64,000 bases of DNA from Azospirillum sp. TSH58 (GCF_003119115.1 NZ_CP022364.1:1626001-1690000), one strand, 5' to 3'; counted from the first letter of the stretch, positions 38,696 through 46,691 are shown. Notes: generated by a model from the sequence alone, not told the origin. Translations and numbers: made by a program.

Positions 38696-39247
38696 ATGTC
38701 CGATCCGATTGCGACCGATCCGATTGTGACCGATTCCACGGCGACCGGCCCGGCCGCAGCCGAACCGGAGGCCGCGGCCAAGCCGCCGGTCCGCATCTTC
38801 CTGGTCGTGGTGGACGAGAGCCCGGAGCTTCAGCTCGCCCTGCGCTACGCCTGCCTGCGCGCCCGCAAATCGGGGGGCAAGGTGGCGCTGCTCTACGTCA
38901 TCGAGCCGGGCGAGGTGCAGCAGTGGCTGGCCCTGGAAAACCTGATGCGCGAGGAGCAGCGCGCGGAGGCGGAGCAGAAGCTGCAGAAGCTGGCGCGCGA
39001 CGTGAACCGCCTGACCGGCACCCTGCCGGCCCTGTACGTGCGCGAGGGCAACCGCCGCGACGAGGTTCTGGCCCTGATCGACGAGGAGCCGAGCATCTCC
39101 ATCCTCGTTCTGGCCGCTGGCGTCGATCCGGAGGGGCCGGGGCCGCTGATCTCCTACTTCACCAACCGCGGACTCGCGAAGATGCGCATTCCGCTGACCA
39201 TCGTGCCAGGGGGCATCGGCATCGACGCGCTCGACGCCATCACGTGA
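38696..39247 (+). CDS. Universal stress protein (UspA) family
   Basis: The 183-residue protein has a low-complexity N-terminal 30 residues and a UspA domain: VRIFLVVVDESPELQLALRYA, KVALLYVIEP, and LALIDEEPSISILVLAAG. The nucleotide-binding G-x2-G-x9-G motif is not clear. It begins 3 bases after the TIGR02186 stop with GGAGG as ribosome-binding site, so TauE, TIGR02186 and this gene form one operon. The combination suggests a membrane transporter with a cytosolic stress partner. Confidence 0.9.
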   Translation: MSDPIATDPIVTDSTATGPAAAEPEAAAKPPVRIFLVVVDESPELQLALRYACLRARKSGGKVALLYVIEPGEVQQWLALENLMREEQRAEAEQKLQKLARDVNRLTGTLPALYVREGNRRDEVLALIDEEPSISILVLAAGVDPEGPGPLISYFTNRGLAKMRIPLTIVPGGIGIDALDAIT

Positions 39248-39251
39248 CGCG

Positions 39252-40718
39252 TCAACGCCCGTAAAGGGCGGTGAGGCTGCGCTGGTCGATGTCGGACCGG
39301 TCGTCGGTCAGCACGGGATGGCCCTCCAGCCCGGCGGGGGCCAGCGTCTCCAGGATGCGCGAGGCCGCGTACGCCGCACCCGCCGGAGCGGCGCGCAGAC
39401 GTACGCTCAGATCCTCAAGCGTACGCGCCTCCTTCGTGGCGATCAGCAGGTAATTCCCCCGCCCGGCGTCGGCGACGTACACCGACGGGAAGACCGCGCC
39501 CTGCGTCGCCGCCAGCGGCCCGACCAGGGCGTCGCGGTCCATGGGAGAGGCGACGTTCATGACCAGCACGCCGCCCGGCGCCACCCGCCGCTCCACCGCC
39601 GCGAAGAACTCCCGGGTCGCCGTGAAGAAGGGGATCAGCGCGGTCGAGTAGAGATCGACGATCACCACGTCATGCTGCTCCGGCGACCGCTCGACATGGC
39701 GGCGGGCGTCCTCCACGGCGACGCGCACCTCGGGCCGCAGGCCGAACCTCTCGCGCGCCACCTCGACCACCGCGGGGTCCAGCTCCACCCCCAGGATGTC
39801 GGCGCCGGGCCAGACGTCGAGGATCTCCTTGGCCGCCGCGCCGCCGGCCAGCCCCAGCACCAGGACGCGCGTGCCGTTGCCCAGGGCCGGGACAGCGGCG
39901 AACAGGTCGTAATAGAGGCCGGTCCGCCCGCCGTCCTTGCGCAGCCGCGACTGGGTCGCCCAGGCCACGTTCAGATGCAGGCGGATCTGCTCGGCGTCCT
40001 CCTGCACCATGATGGTGTTGTGCGGCGTCTCGCGGTAGAGGGCGAAGCCCTGCCCCTCGCCATGGCCGGCGGCCCAGGCCAGGGGAACCGCCAAGGCCGC
40101 GACGGCGGCCACCCGTTTCCCACCCGGAACGAACAGGCAGGCGAGCGCCGGCAGGACCGCCGCCAGGGCGTAGCCCGCCGACACCCCGACCTGCGGGATC
40201 GCGTAGAAGGAGGCGAAGAAGGTGCCGCCGATGCTGCCCAGCGTGCCGACCGCGTAGATCCGCCCCGCCGCCGCCGCACCCGTCAGGCTGCTCAGGCCCG
40301 CGCAGATCGGCGACACCATGGCCAGCGCGAAGGACGGCAGGCCGAGGATCAGCGCCGCCCCGACGACCGACCCCTCCACCGCGTTGAAGCGGCCCGCGGC
40401 ATCGGCCAGCATCGGCTTGCCCAGCCAGGGCGTCAGCGCCGCCGCGGCGACCCCGGCCAGCAGGGCGGCGCGCAGCGCCGGCACCGCCTTCGGCCCGTCG
40501 CCGAGCTGCCCGCCGGTCCAGTAGCCGGCGGCCATGAAGGTCATCACCACGCCGATGACGGCGCCCCATTGATAGACCGAATAGCCGAAATGCGGCGCCA
40601 TCAGCCGCCCGCCCAGGATCTCCATCATCATCAGCGACCAGCCCGCGGAGAAGGCGGCGGCGGCCAGCGCGACGGGGCGGAGGGACGGGCGGGCGGGGGA
40701 GGGATCGGGACCGCTCAA
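39252..40718 (-). CDS. MFS/spermidine-synthase-like fusion protein
   Basis: The 488-residue protein combines about seven N-terminal membrane helices (SAGWSLMMMEILGGRLMAPH) with a C-terminal spermidine-synthase fold from about residue 225 (RETPHNTIMVQEDAEQIRLH, VLGLAGGAAAKEI as nucleotide-binding loop, ILGVELDPAVVEVARE, VIVDLYSTALIPFF). The catalytic D-x-x-D-P of true spermidine synthases is replaced by VDLYST, so aminopropyl transfer is doubtful. The start is a TTG at 40718 without a clear ribosome-binding site. Its 3' end faces the stress-protein gene 4 bases away. Confidence 0.85.
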   Translation of the reverse strand: MSGPDPSPARPSLRPVALAAAAFSAGWSLMMMEILGGRLMAPHFGYSVYQWGAVIGVVMTFMAAGYWTGGQLGDGPKAVPALRAALLAGVAAAALTPWLGKPMLADAAGRFNAVEGSVVGAALILGLPSFALAMVSPICAGLSSLTGAAAAGRIYAVGTLGSIGGTFFASFYAIPQVGVSAGYALAAVLPALACLFVPGGKRVAAVAALAVPLAWAAGHGEGQGFALYRETPHNTIMVQEDAEQIRLHLNVAWATQSRLRKDGGRTGLYYDLFAAVPALGNGTRVLVLGLAGGAAAKEILDVWPGADILGVELDPAVVEVARERFGLRPEVRVAVEDARRHVERSPEQHDVVIVDLYSTALIPFFTATREFFAAVERRVAPGGVLVMNVASPMDRDALVGPLAATQGAVFPSVYVADAGRGNYLLIATKEARTLEDLSVRLRAAPAGAAYAASRILETLAPAGLEGHPVLTDDRSDIDQRSLTALYGR

Positions 40719-40772
40719 GGCCGGGGCCCGGGGGTTCGTTGCAGCGCCCAGTTCATCAAACCAAGTCTTCCA

Positions 40773-42023
40773 TCAGCCCGTGTGTTCTCCCTTCAGCCCA
40801 TAGACCTCGATCGGGTCGTTCAGCCCCTTCACCGGATGCCAGCCGACCGGGACGAGGCGGCTGGCGCAGGCTTCGGCCACCTCGGCGGAGGTCAGGACGT
40901 TGCGGTCCAGGCGGCTGCACAGCCCCTCGATCCGGCTGACCAGATTGACCGCCGGGCCGATGACGGTGAAGTCCAGCCGGTTGGCGGAGCCGATGTTGCC
41001 GTACATGACCTCGCCCATGTGCAGCGCGATGCCGCAGCGCAGGGTCGGCTGGCCCCAGGCGGCGCGTTCGGCGTTGCGGGCGGCCATGTCGGTCAGGGCC
41101 TCCTCCGCGGCGTCCAGCGCCTTGGCGCAGGCGGCGGCCCCGGTCGGGTCGCCCTCCTCCAGCGGGAAGATGGCCAGCATGGCGTCGCCGATGAACTTCA
41201 TGATCTCGCCGCCGCGGCTTTCCACGGCGCCGCCCATGATCTCGAAATAGCCGTTCAGCAGGGCGATCAGCTCCTCGCGCGGCAGCCGGTCGGCCAGCGA
41301 GGTGAAGCCGCGCAGGTCGCAGTACCACAGCACGGCGCGGACGTTGGCGCCGGTGCCGCGGCGGATGTCGCCGGACAGGATGCGCGCGCCGGTGCGGTGG
41401 CCGACATAGGTGTCCAGCACCGTCGTCGCCAGCCGCCGCAGCGCCAGCGTCTCCAGCACCGCGCCCAGCGCCGGCAGCACCGCGTCGACCAGCGCCAGAT
41501 CGGCGGTGGAGAAGCCGCCGGGCCGGTCGGTGGTGAAGCTCAGCACGTTGCGCCGCCCCCCGGCGAACAGCACGGTCATGGCGACATAGTCCGTCGCCCC
41601 CTGCGCCCGCAGCTCGGCGAAGACCGGGTAGGGCCAGGGCGGCTCCATCTGCTCCAGCCGGTAGCGCAGGCCGTCGGCGCCGTCCTCGATCAGGGTGGCG
41701 AAGGGGCTGGTCAGATATTCGGTGCTGTTTTCCGTGCCGTGGGCGCGGGTGGTGGTCTCCACCTGATCGGCGTTGCGGCGCCAGAAGAAGGCGATGGTGC
41801 GGATCTGCGGGTGCAGCAGGGGCAGGGCGCAGACCGCGCGCAGCAGCGGGACGCCGGACGCCATCAGGCGCCGGCAGAAGCGGTCCATCATCGGCTCGAA
41901 GCCGGGGGCGTGCCGGCCTTCCAGCAGCAGCCATTCGACGACCTCCCGCGCGGCGTCGTCGATGGAAGAGGCCGCGGGGGTGGCTGGTGCGGTGGCCGGT
42001 GCGGTGGCCGCGGGCGGTGCCAT
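40773..42023 (-). CDS. Class III adenylate/guanylate cyclase
   Basis: The 416-residue soluble protein has an unassigned N-terminal domain (residues 20-215) and a catalytic cyclase domain with the metal-binding Asp in WYCDLRGFTSLAD, KFIGDAMLAIFP with the second Asp, and VIGPAVNLVSRIEGL. FIGDAM and the Lys of EIMKFIGD favour adenylate cyclase. It should make cAMP in response to an N-terminal signal. The N-terminal domain includes FFWRRNADQVETTTRAHG. It is divergent from nfuA. Confidence 0.9.
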   Translation of the reverse strand: MAPPAATAPATAPATPAASSIDDAAREVVEWLLLEGRHAPGFEPMMDRFCRRLMASGVPLLRAVCALPLLHPQIRTIAFFWRRNADQVETTTRAHGTENSTEYLTSPFATLIEDGADGLRYRLEQMEPPWPYPVFAELRAQGATDYVAMTVLFAGGRRNVLSFTTDRPGGFSTADLALVDAVLPALGAVLETLALRRLATTVLDTYVGHRTGARILSGDIRRGTGANVRAVLWYCDLRGFTSLADRLPREELIALLNGYFEIMGGAVESRGGEIMKFIGDAMLAIFPLEEGDPTGAAACAKALDAAEEALTDMAARNAERAAWGQPTLRCGIALHMGEVMYGNIGSANRLDFTVIGPAVNLVSRIEGLCSRLDRNVLTSAEVAEACASRLVPVGWHPVKGLNDPIEVYGLKGEHTG

Positions 42024-42131
42024 GCTCACGGATCGATAACCATAAAGATGCGATGCTTGATCTGTCGGCGGATTCTGCCCAAGTTTCGCCTACGCCGCCA
42101 GTGTTGTTCGGCGCCGATGGAGGATATCACC

Positions 42132-42686
42132 ATGTTCATTCAGACCGAGCAGACGCCCAACCCGGCGACTCTCAAGTTCCTGCCGGGGCGTGACGTGCTC
42201 GGACGCGGCACCGCGGACTTTCCGTCCCGCGATGTTGCCGCCGCTTCGCCGCTGGCCCAGCGGCTGTTCGAGATCGACGGCGTGCAGGGCGTCTTCCTGG
42301 GCGCCGACTTCGTGACCATCACCAAGGCCGGCGACAAGGAGTGGTTCCTGCTGAAGCCGTCGATCCTCGGCGTCATCATGGAGCATTTCACCGCCAACCG
42401 CCCGGTGCTTCTGGAAGAGGCGGCCGGCGACGGCCACGCCGCCAGCGCGGACGACGACGAGATCGTCACCCAGATCAAGGAGCTGCTGGACACCCGCGTG
42501 CGTCCGGCGGTGGCCCAGGACGGCGGCGACATCACCTTCTACGGCTTCGAGGAAGGCGTGGTGTATCTGGAGATGAAGGGGGCCTGCTCCGGCTGCCCCA
42601 GCTCCACCGCCACGCTGAAGGCCGGCATCGAGAACATGCTGCGCCACTACATCCCCGAGGTGGTCGAGGTCCGCGCCGTCCGCTGA
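42132..42686 (+). CDS. nfuA: NfuA-type iron-sulfur cluster carrier
   Basis: The 184-residue protein has an N-terminal Nfu domain (MFIQTEQTPNPATLKFLPGR) and a C-terminal NifU-like domain with CSGCPSSTATLKAGIENML holding the CxxC that binds a 4Fe-4S cluster at a dimer interface, preceded by VRPAVAQDGGDITFYGF. It delivers clusters to apo-proteins. GGAGG precedes the ATG. In alphaproteobacteria an nfu gene is often next to tsaB-rimI; here two genes lie between. Confidence 0.95.
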   Translation: MFIQTEQTPNPATLKFLPGRDVLGRGTADFPSRDVAAASPLAQRLFEIDGVQGVFLGADFVTITKAGDKEWFLLKPSILGVIMEHFTANRPVLLEEAAGDGHAASADDDEIVTQIKELLDTRVRPAVAQDGGDITFYGFEEGVVYLEMKGACSGCPSSTATLKAGIENMLRHYIPEVVEVRAVR

Positions 42687-42699
42687 CGGCACCACCGGA

Positions 42700-42731
42700 C
42701 GGGCGCGGTCGGCACCGGCGGACCGCGCCCG
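42700..42731. terminator. Hairpin between nfuA and deacetylase-fold gene
   Basis: CGGGCGCGGTC (42700-42710) pairs with GACCGCGCCCG (42721-42731) around a 10-base loop between convergent genes. No T-run follows, so termination may be weak or Rho-assisted. Confidence 0.55.
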
Positions 42732-42748
42732 CCGGCGTGCCCCCGCGC

Positions 42749-43804
42749 CTATTCCGGAACCACGAACTGCATGCCCAGCCAGCGCCAGCGCCCTTCGGGG
42801 GCGGGCAGGGTGCAGTTCACGCGCGTGCGGCCCGGCGGGAAGGGGTCGCGGATGCGCACCTCCACCCGGTCCTCCGTCACGCGCTCCAGCGTGGTGCGGC
42901 CCTGGCCGGCGGCGAAGCAGGCCAGCCGCGCGATGTCGCCGACCTCGTCCGACACGGTGAAGCCGATCGACGGCGGGTTGACGGCCAACAGCGGATCGTC
43001 GGGCGTCAGGTCGGTCACCGGCAGCGGCAGCGCGTTGGCGGCCAGCCGGAAGCGGTCCACGCTGCCGAAACTCTCGTTCATCACGAAGCGGGGCAGGGCC
43101 GCCCGGTCGGCCTGCGGGTGCAGGACGCCGGACTGCTGGCCGAAGGCCGCCGCGAAGCCCTGCTCCGTCACGATGGTCCGCACCGCCGACGACACCTCGC
43201 CCTGCGGGTAGGCGAACAGGGTGGGGCGCTGCCCGGTCTCCGCCTGCAGGCGGTCGGCCATGCGGCGCAGCTCCGCCCTCACCTCGTCGGCGGGGCGGGA
43301 CACCAGCGACTGGGTGGAGGCGCCGAGCCCGCCCAGCGTGACCCCGGCGGCGGCGAGCTGCCGGACCTCCGCCCAGGTCATGTGGGCGGGCGATCCGCGG
43401 TCGATGGCGTCGGTCGCCACGAACAGGGTGAAGGGCAGCCCCGCCGCCTTCAGCCGCGGCCACGCCTCGCGGAAGGCGGAGCGGCTGGCCTCGTCGATGG
43501 TGATGGCGACCGTCCGGTCGGGCAGCGGCGCGCCGCTGCGCAGCGCCTCCAGGATGCGGGGTAGGGGCAGGACCTGATAGTCGCCGTCCTGAAGCTCGTC
43601 GAGATGGGCTTCGAACTGGTCGATCCGGATGCTGATGGACGGGGTCTGGTCCTCGCCGAACCGGTCGTAGGCGAAGACGACGGCGGTGTTCGCCGTGCCA
43701 TCCGCCGCAACGCCGGGCGCCGCAACGCCTGGGCTTCCCGCCAGGGCCTGGAAAGCCCAGGCGGCGGCCACGGCGAAGAGGGTGGCGGCGCGGCGGAACG
43801 GCAT
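42749..43804 (-). CDS. Polysaccharide-deacetylase-fold protein with lost active site
   Basis: The 351-residue secreted protein has a signal peptide (FAVAAAWAFQALA) and a NodB-type domain at residues 40-245, then a C-terminal beta domain. The NodB fold is clear: RTVAITIDEASRSAFREAWP and LPFTLFVATDAIDRG. In active relatives the first motif is (F/I)DDA/G and the second is GSHSASH; here they read TIDEA (102-106) and GGLGASTQ (158-165), so the second catalytic-region Asp is Glu and the zinc His pair is gone. GAAFGQQSGVL-type third motif is partly kept. It is probably not a working deacetylase but a binding protein. Confidence 0.85.
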   Translation of the reverse strand: MPFRRAATLFAVAAAWAFQALAGSPGVAAPGVAADGTANTAVVFAYDRFGEDQTPSISIRIDQFEAHLDELQDGDYQVLPLPRILEALRSGAPLPDRTVAITIDEASRSAFREAWPRLKAAGLPFTLFVATDAIDRGSPAHMTWAEVRQLAAAGVTLGGLGASTQSLVSRPADEVRAELRRMADRLQAETGQRPTLFAYPQGEVSSAVRTIVTEQGFAAAFGQQSGVLHPQADRAALPRFVMNESFGSVDRFRLAANALPLPVTDLTPDDPLLAVNPPSIGFTVSDEVGDIARLACFAAGQGRTTLERVTEDRVEVRIRDPFPPGRTRVNCTLPAPEGRWRWLGMQFVVPE

Positions 43805-44007
43805 GGCGGCCTGTCGTGGGTCCGGAACGGTCGCGCGGCCGGACGGGTGGTCCGGACTGCGCCACGGCTGATGTGGCACAGGCACGCCGCCGGGAACAAG
43901 TCCGCAACACATACGGTGCGCTTCAGGCGCCGTCGTGATGCAGCCTTGCAACAACCCCTGTGACATCCGGCCGCGGAGCCGGCGCCCGAGGACCGGGCCG
44001 GCGGGGG

Positions 44008-44574
44008 TCAGCCCATCGTCAGGCCGCCCATCATCAGACCGCCAAGCGCGGCGTCGGTCAGCAGGGGGTAGCGCTGCTCGTCCGGCAGTTGATAGTGCCA
44101 CCACTCGCAGCTGTAGTGCCGCCAGCCCGCCGCCGTCATGACGCCGAGAAGGGCGGCGCGGTTGCGCTGCTGCTCCGTGGTCAGGTCGGTGCGGCCATGG
44201 TGGGACCGCTCGGTCATGTCGTCGAAGCCGGTGCCCATGTCCAGCGGGCGCCCGGTCCCGTCGGCCAGCGTCAGATCCACCGCGATGCCGCGGGAATGGG
44301 TGGAGCCGCCCGACGGATCGGCGATGTAGGAGGGATCGGGCAGCGCCCGCCACAAGGCCCATTGCGCCTCGACCGGGCGGAAGGCATCGTACAGCCGCAA
44401 CCGGCAGCCGATGCCGCGCGCCAGCCGGATCGCCGCGCGCAGCGCCGCCGCCGCGTCGGGGTGCAGCAGGCAATGCGGGTGCCGGTAGATGGGCACCCCG
44501 GTCAGGTTGTCCGGCGTGGCGTACAGAAGCTCGATGTCGACGTCGAAGTCCGGTGGTGCGATGGGTGTGAGCAT
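44008..44574 (-). CDS. D-alanyl-D-alanine dipeptidase (VanX/DdpX type)
   Basis: The 188-residue protein has the VanX zinc site: STHSRGIAVDLTL (SxHxxGxAxD) and CEWWHYQL with the catalytic Glu and third ligand His. VYDAFRPVEAQW supplies the conserved Arg (YDAFRPVEAQ). It hydrolyses D-Ala-D-Ala. No signal peptide is obvious, so action in the cytosol for recycling of wall peptides is likely, not vancomycin resistance. It is divergent from tsaB. Confidence 0.92.
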   Translation of the reverse strand: MLTPIAPPDFDVDIELLYATPDNLTGVPIYRHPHCLLHPDAAAALRAAIRLARGIGCRLRLYDAFRPVEAQWALWRALPDPSYIADPSGGSTHSRGIAVDLTLADGTGRPLDMGTGFDDMTERSHHGRTDLTTEQQRNRAALLGVMTAAGWRHYSCEWWHYQLPDEQRYPLLTDAALGGLMMGGLTMG

Positions 44575-44675
44575 GATCCATGCCGTCAGGGAAGGTCGGG
44601 GCTGTCTATCACGCTCTTGACCCAGGCTTGAAGTGGGGCTTTGAAGATGGCGGATCCGACGACGCGTGTGAGGCG

Positions 44676-45374
44676 ATGAGAGTTCTGGGACTGGACACGG
44701 CGACTTCCGGCTGTTCCGCCGCGCTGTGGGACGACGGTGCCGTCACGGTGCGGCGGCGCGAGCCGATGGCCCGTGGGCAGGCGGAAGCGCTGGTGCCCCT
44801 GGCGCAGGCCGCGCTGGCGGAGGCCGGCTGCGCCTTCGACGCGCTGGACCGCATCGCGGTGACCGTCGGGCCGGGCGCCTTCACCGGGCTGCGCATCGCT
44901 CTGGCCGCGGCGCGCGGCTTCGCCCTGGCCGCCGGGCTGCCGGTGGTCGGCGTCACCAGCTTCGACGCGATCGCCCATGGTTTGCCGGAGGCGGAGCGGG
45001 ACGGCCGCGCCCTGCTGGTCGCCGTGGACTCCCGCCGCAGCGAGCCGTTCCTGCAACTGTTCCATCCGGACCTGACGCCGTTCGGCGAACCGGCGATGCT
45101 GGAGCCCGCCGCGGTGCCGGGCTGGCTGGACGGTCTGCTCTCCGGCGATGCTGGAACCGGGGCCGCGGCCGAACCGCTGCTGGTCGCCGGGGACGGGGCG
45201 GCGGCGCTGCGCCCGCTTCTGGAAGGGCGCGCCGACACCGTCTTCGCCGAAGGTCCGGGCACGCCCGACGCCGCCGTGGTCGCCGCCCTGGGCGCCCGGC
45301 GGGAGGTCGGGTTGCCGGCCCAGCCCTTCTACCTGCGTCCGCCCGACGTGTCCCTGCCGCGGAAGACGGCATGA
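44676..45374 (+). CDS. tsaB: tRNA threonylcarbamoyladenosine synthesis protein TsaB
   Basis: TsaB is the non-catalytic partner of TsaD in making t6A37 on tRNAs reading ANN codons. The 232-residue protein has the ASKHA start MRVLGLDTATSGCSAALWDDG, VTVGPGAFTGLRIALAAARG and VVGVTSFDAIA. Its TGA overlaps the rimI ATG (ATGA), so the two are coupled, an order conserved in alphaproteobacteria. Confidence 0.95.
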   Translation: MRVLGLDTATSGCSAALWDDGAVTVRRREPMARGQAEALVPLAQAALAEAGCAFDALDRIAVTVGPGAFTGLRIALAAARGFALAAGLPVVGVTSFDAIAHGLPEAERDGRALLVAVDSRRSEPFLQLFHPDLTPFGEPAMLEPAAVPGWLDGLLSGDAGTGAAAEPLLVAGDGAAALRPLLEGRADTVFAEGPGTPDAAVVAALGARREVGLPAQPFYLRPPDVSLPRKTA

Positions 45375-45883
45375 CGGCGGCCCCGTCCGAGACCTCCCAC
45401 CCCAGGACGTCCCATCCGGTCCGCCTTCAGAGCGCCGGCTTCGCCGACGCCGCGGTGATCGCGGCGTTGCAGCAAGGCTGTTTTCCCGACGATCCCTGGG
45501 GCAGCGAGGCCGTCGCCAGCCTGATCGGCCAGCCCGGCTTCTTCTCCGTGCTGGCCTTGCGGGAGGACGGGGAGGGCGACGATCCGGTCGGCTTCCTGCT
45601 GGCGCGGGTCGCCGCGGAGGATGGCGAGATCATCGCCGTCGGCGTCCGTGCCGACGCGCGGGGGCAGGGCACCGGGCGGCGGCTGGTCGCGGCGGCGCTG
45701 GACGGCGCGCGGGCGCTGGGCGCCACCGCGCTGTTCCTTGAAGTCGCCGAAGACAATGGTATGGCGCAATCCCTGTATAAATCCTGTGGTTTCTTTGCCG
45801 TGGGCCGTCGTCCCGGCTATTACCGCAGGGTGGACGGAAGGGTTGCCGCCCTGGTGTTGCGGTATTCGTACACCGACGAATAA
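45371..45883 (+). CDS. rimI: Ribosomal protein S18 alanine N-acetyltransferase
   Basis: The 170-residue GNAT protein has the acetyl-CoA site VRADARGQGTGRRLVAAALDGAR and the RimI-type C-terminus LEVAEDNGMAQSLYKSCGFFAVGRRPGYYR (given here only in outline: ARGQGTGRRL, NGMAQSLYKSCGF, RPGYYR). RimI acetylates the N-terminus of S18. It overlaps tsaB by four bases. Confidence 0.93.
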   Translation: MTAAPSETSHPRTSHPVRLQSAGFADAAVIAALQQGCFPDDPWGSEAVASLIGQPGFFSVLALREDGEGDDPVGFLLARVAAEDGEIIAVGVRADARGQGTGRRLVAAALDGARALGATALFLEVAEDNGMAQSLYKSCGFFAVGRRPGYYRRVDGRVAALVLRYSYTDE

Positions 45884-45886
45884 ACC

Positions 45887-46141
45887 TTAACCTTTTTGAA
45901 TCAACAAGCGGTGCACCCCGTCCGGCTCATCCGGATTTTCGGGCGTCACGGCGAGAATGGAGTGACCCAGTTCGGCTAAGGATCGGGGTACATTCTCCAA
46001 GGGTTCGCCAGCGTTCAGCCGGACTTCAAGCGTCTGCCCGGCCGCCATGCGCTCCACCGACAACTTGGTCTTGACGAAGGTTAACGGGCACACCTCGCTG
46101 GTGATGTCCAAAAACAAATCCGGAGAATTTTTTTCGTACAC
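45887..46141 (-). CDS. TusA-like sulfur-carrier family protein
   Basis: The 84-residue protein has the TusA/SirA fold: LDITSEVCPLTFVKTKLSV with the single Cys of the C-P-x-x motif, then AAGQTLEVRLNAGEPLENVPRSL and a C-terminal beta strand. TusA carries sulfur as a persulfide for tRNA thiolation, but many paralogs have other roles. The GTG start at 46141 has AGAGGAAGC upstream. It is divergent from mucR and its 3' end is 4 bases from rimI, convergent. Confidence 0.88.
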   Translation of the reverse strand: MYEKNSPDLFLDITSEVCPLTFVKTKLSVERMAAGQTLEVRLNAGEPLENVPRSLAELGHSILAVTPENPDEPDGVHRLLIQKG

Positions 46142-46171
46142 TGCTTCCTCTTTAAGAGCAAAGGATGGATA

Positions 46172-46206
46172 TTGCGCGCGGCCACAAACCTCTTTATATG
46201 GAGAGG
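46172..46206 (+). promoter_or_regulatory. Candidate mucR promoter and operator
   Basis: TTGCGC (46172-46177), 17 bases, TATATG (46195-46200) form a promoter-like pair. CCTCT (46189-46193) and AGAGG (46202-46206) form an inverted repeat that encloses the -10, a good place for repression; MucR proteins repress their own genes and prefer AT-rich sites. A second palindrome, CTCTTTAAGAG, lies at 46148-46158. Confidence 0.5.
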
Positions 46207-46232
46207 AACGCCAAGCTGCGGAGCAAGCTTAC

Positions 46233-46649
46233 ATGAGCAATGGTAACCCTTCCAACGCGCTGTTGTCTCTGACCACGGAGATCGTGGCGGCGCATGTCTC
46301 GAACAATACAGTCGCTCTCGGCGATCTTCCGACGCTGATTGAGCAGGTGTACAAGTCACTCGCGAATGTCGGGACCGAGCCGGTTGCGACTGAGGAGCGT
46401 CCGCAGCCCGCGGTGCCCATCAAGAAGTCCGTCACTCCCGACTACATTGTATGTCTGGAGGATGGCAAGAAGCTGAAGATGCTGAAGCGCCATCTGAAGA
46501 CGGCCTACGACATGTCGCCTGAGGAATACCGCGACCGCTGGGGCCTGCCGGCCGACTATCCGATGGTCGCCCCGAACTACGCCCGCCAGCGCAGCTCGCT
46601 GGCCAAGCAGATCGGTCTCGGCACCCGCGCCCGCCGCGGCGCGGCCTGA
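46233..46649 (+). CDS. mucR: MucR/Ros family transcriptional regulator
   Basis: The 138-residue protein is a Ros/MucR regulator, a global regulator of exopolysaccharide, motility and cell-cycle genes in alphaproteobacteria. The DNA-binding region has CLEDGKKLKMLKRHLKTAYDM and EEYRDRWGLPADYPMVAPNY (in two parts). Of the zinc ligands of Ros, Cys74 and His87 remain, the second Cys is Asp77 and the last His position is Ala91-Tyr92, so zinc binding is questionable. The N-terminal half (LSLTTEIVAAHVSNN) is the oligomerisation region. GGAG precedes the ATG. Confidence 0.95.
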   Translation: MSNGNPSNALLSLTTEIVAAHVSNNTVALGDLPTLIEQVYKSLANVGTEPVATEERPQPAVPIKKSVTPDYIVCLEDGKKLKMLKRHLKTAYDMSPEEYRDRWGLPADYPMVAPNYARQRSSLAKQIGLGTRARRGAA

Positions 46650-46691
46650 GGTTCAACGGGCCTGAGGTCCAATGGGCCTGAGGTCCAATGG
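46644..46691. repeat. Three tandem 16-bp repeats over the mucR stop codon
   Basis: GCCTGAGGTTCAACGG (46644-46659) and two identical copies of GCCTGAGGTCCAATGG (46660-46675, 46676-46691). The first copy includes the mucR TGA. The units after the first are non-coding. Confidence 0.9.

Noticed and set aside
39318..42686. A 1122-codon plus-strand frame over the MFS and cyclase genes
   Set aside because: Only its last 184 codons (nfuA) are a real gene; the rest is antisense to two well-recognised genes and has no family features.
46047..46232. Upstream in-frame extension of mucR
   Set aside because: It overlaps the opposing TusA-like gene and the promoter region, and MucR proteins start at MSN-like N-termini.
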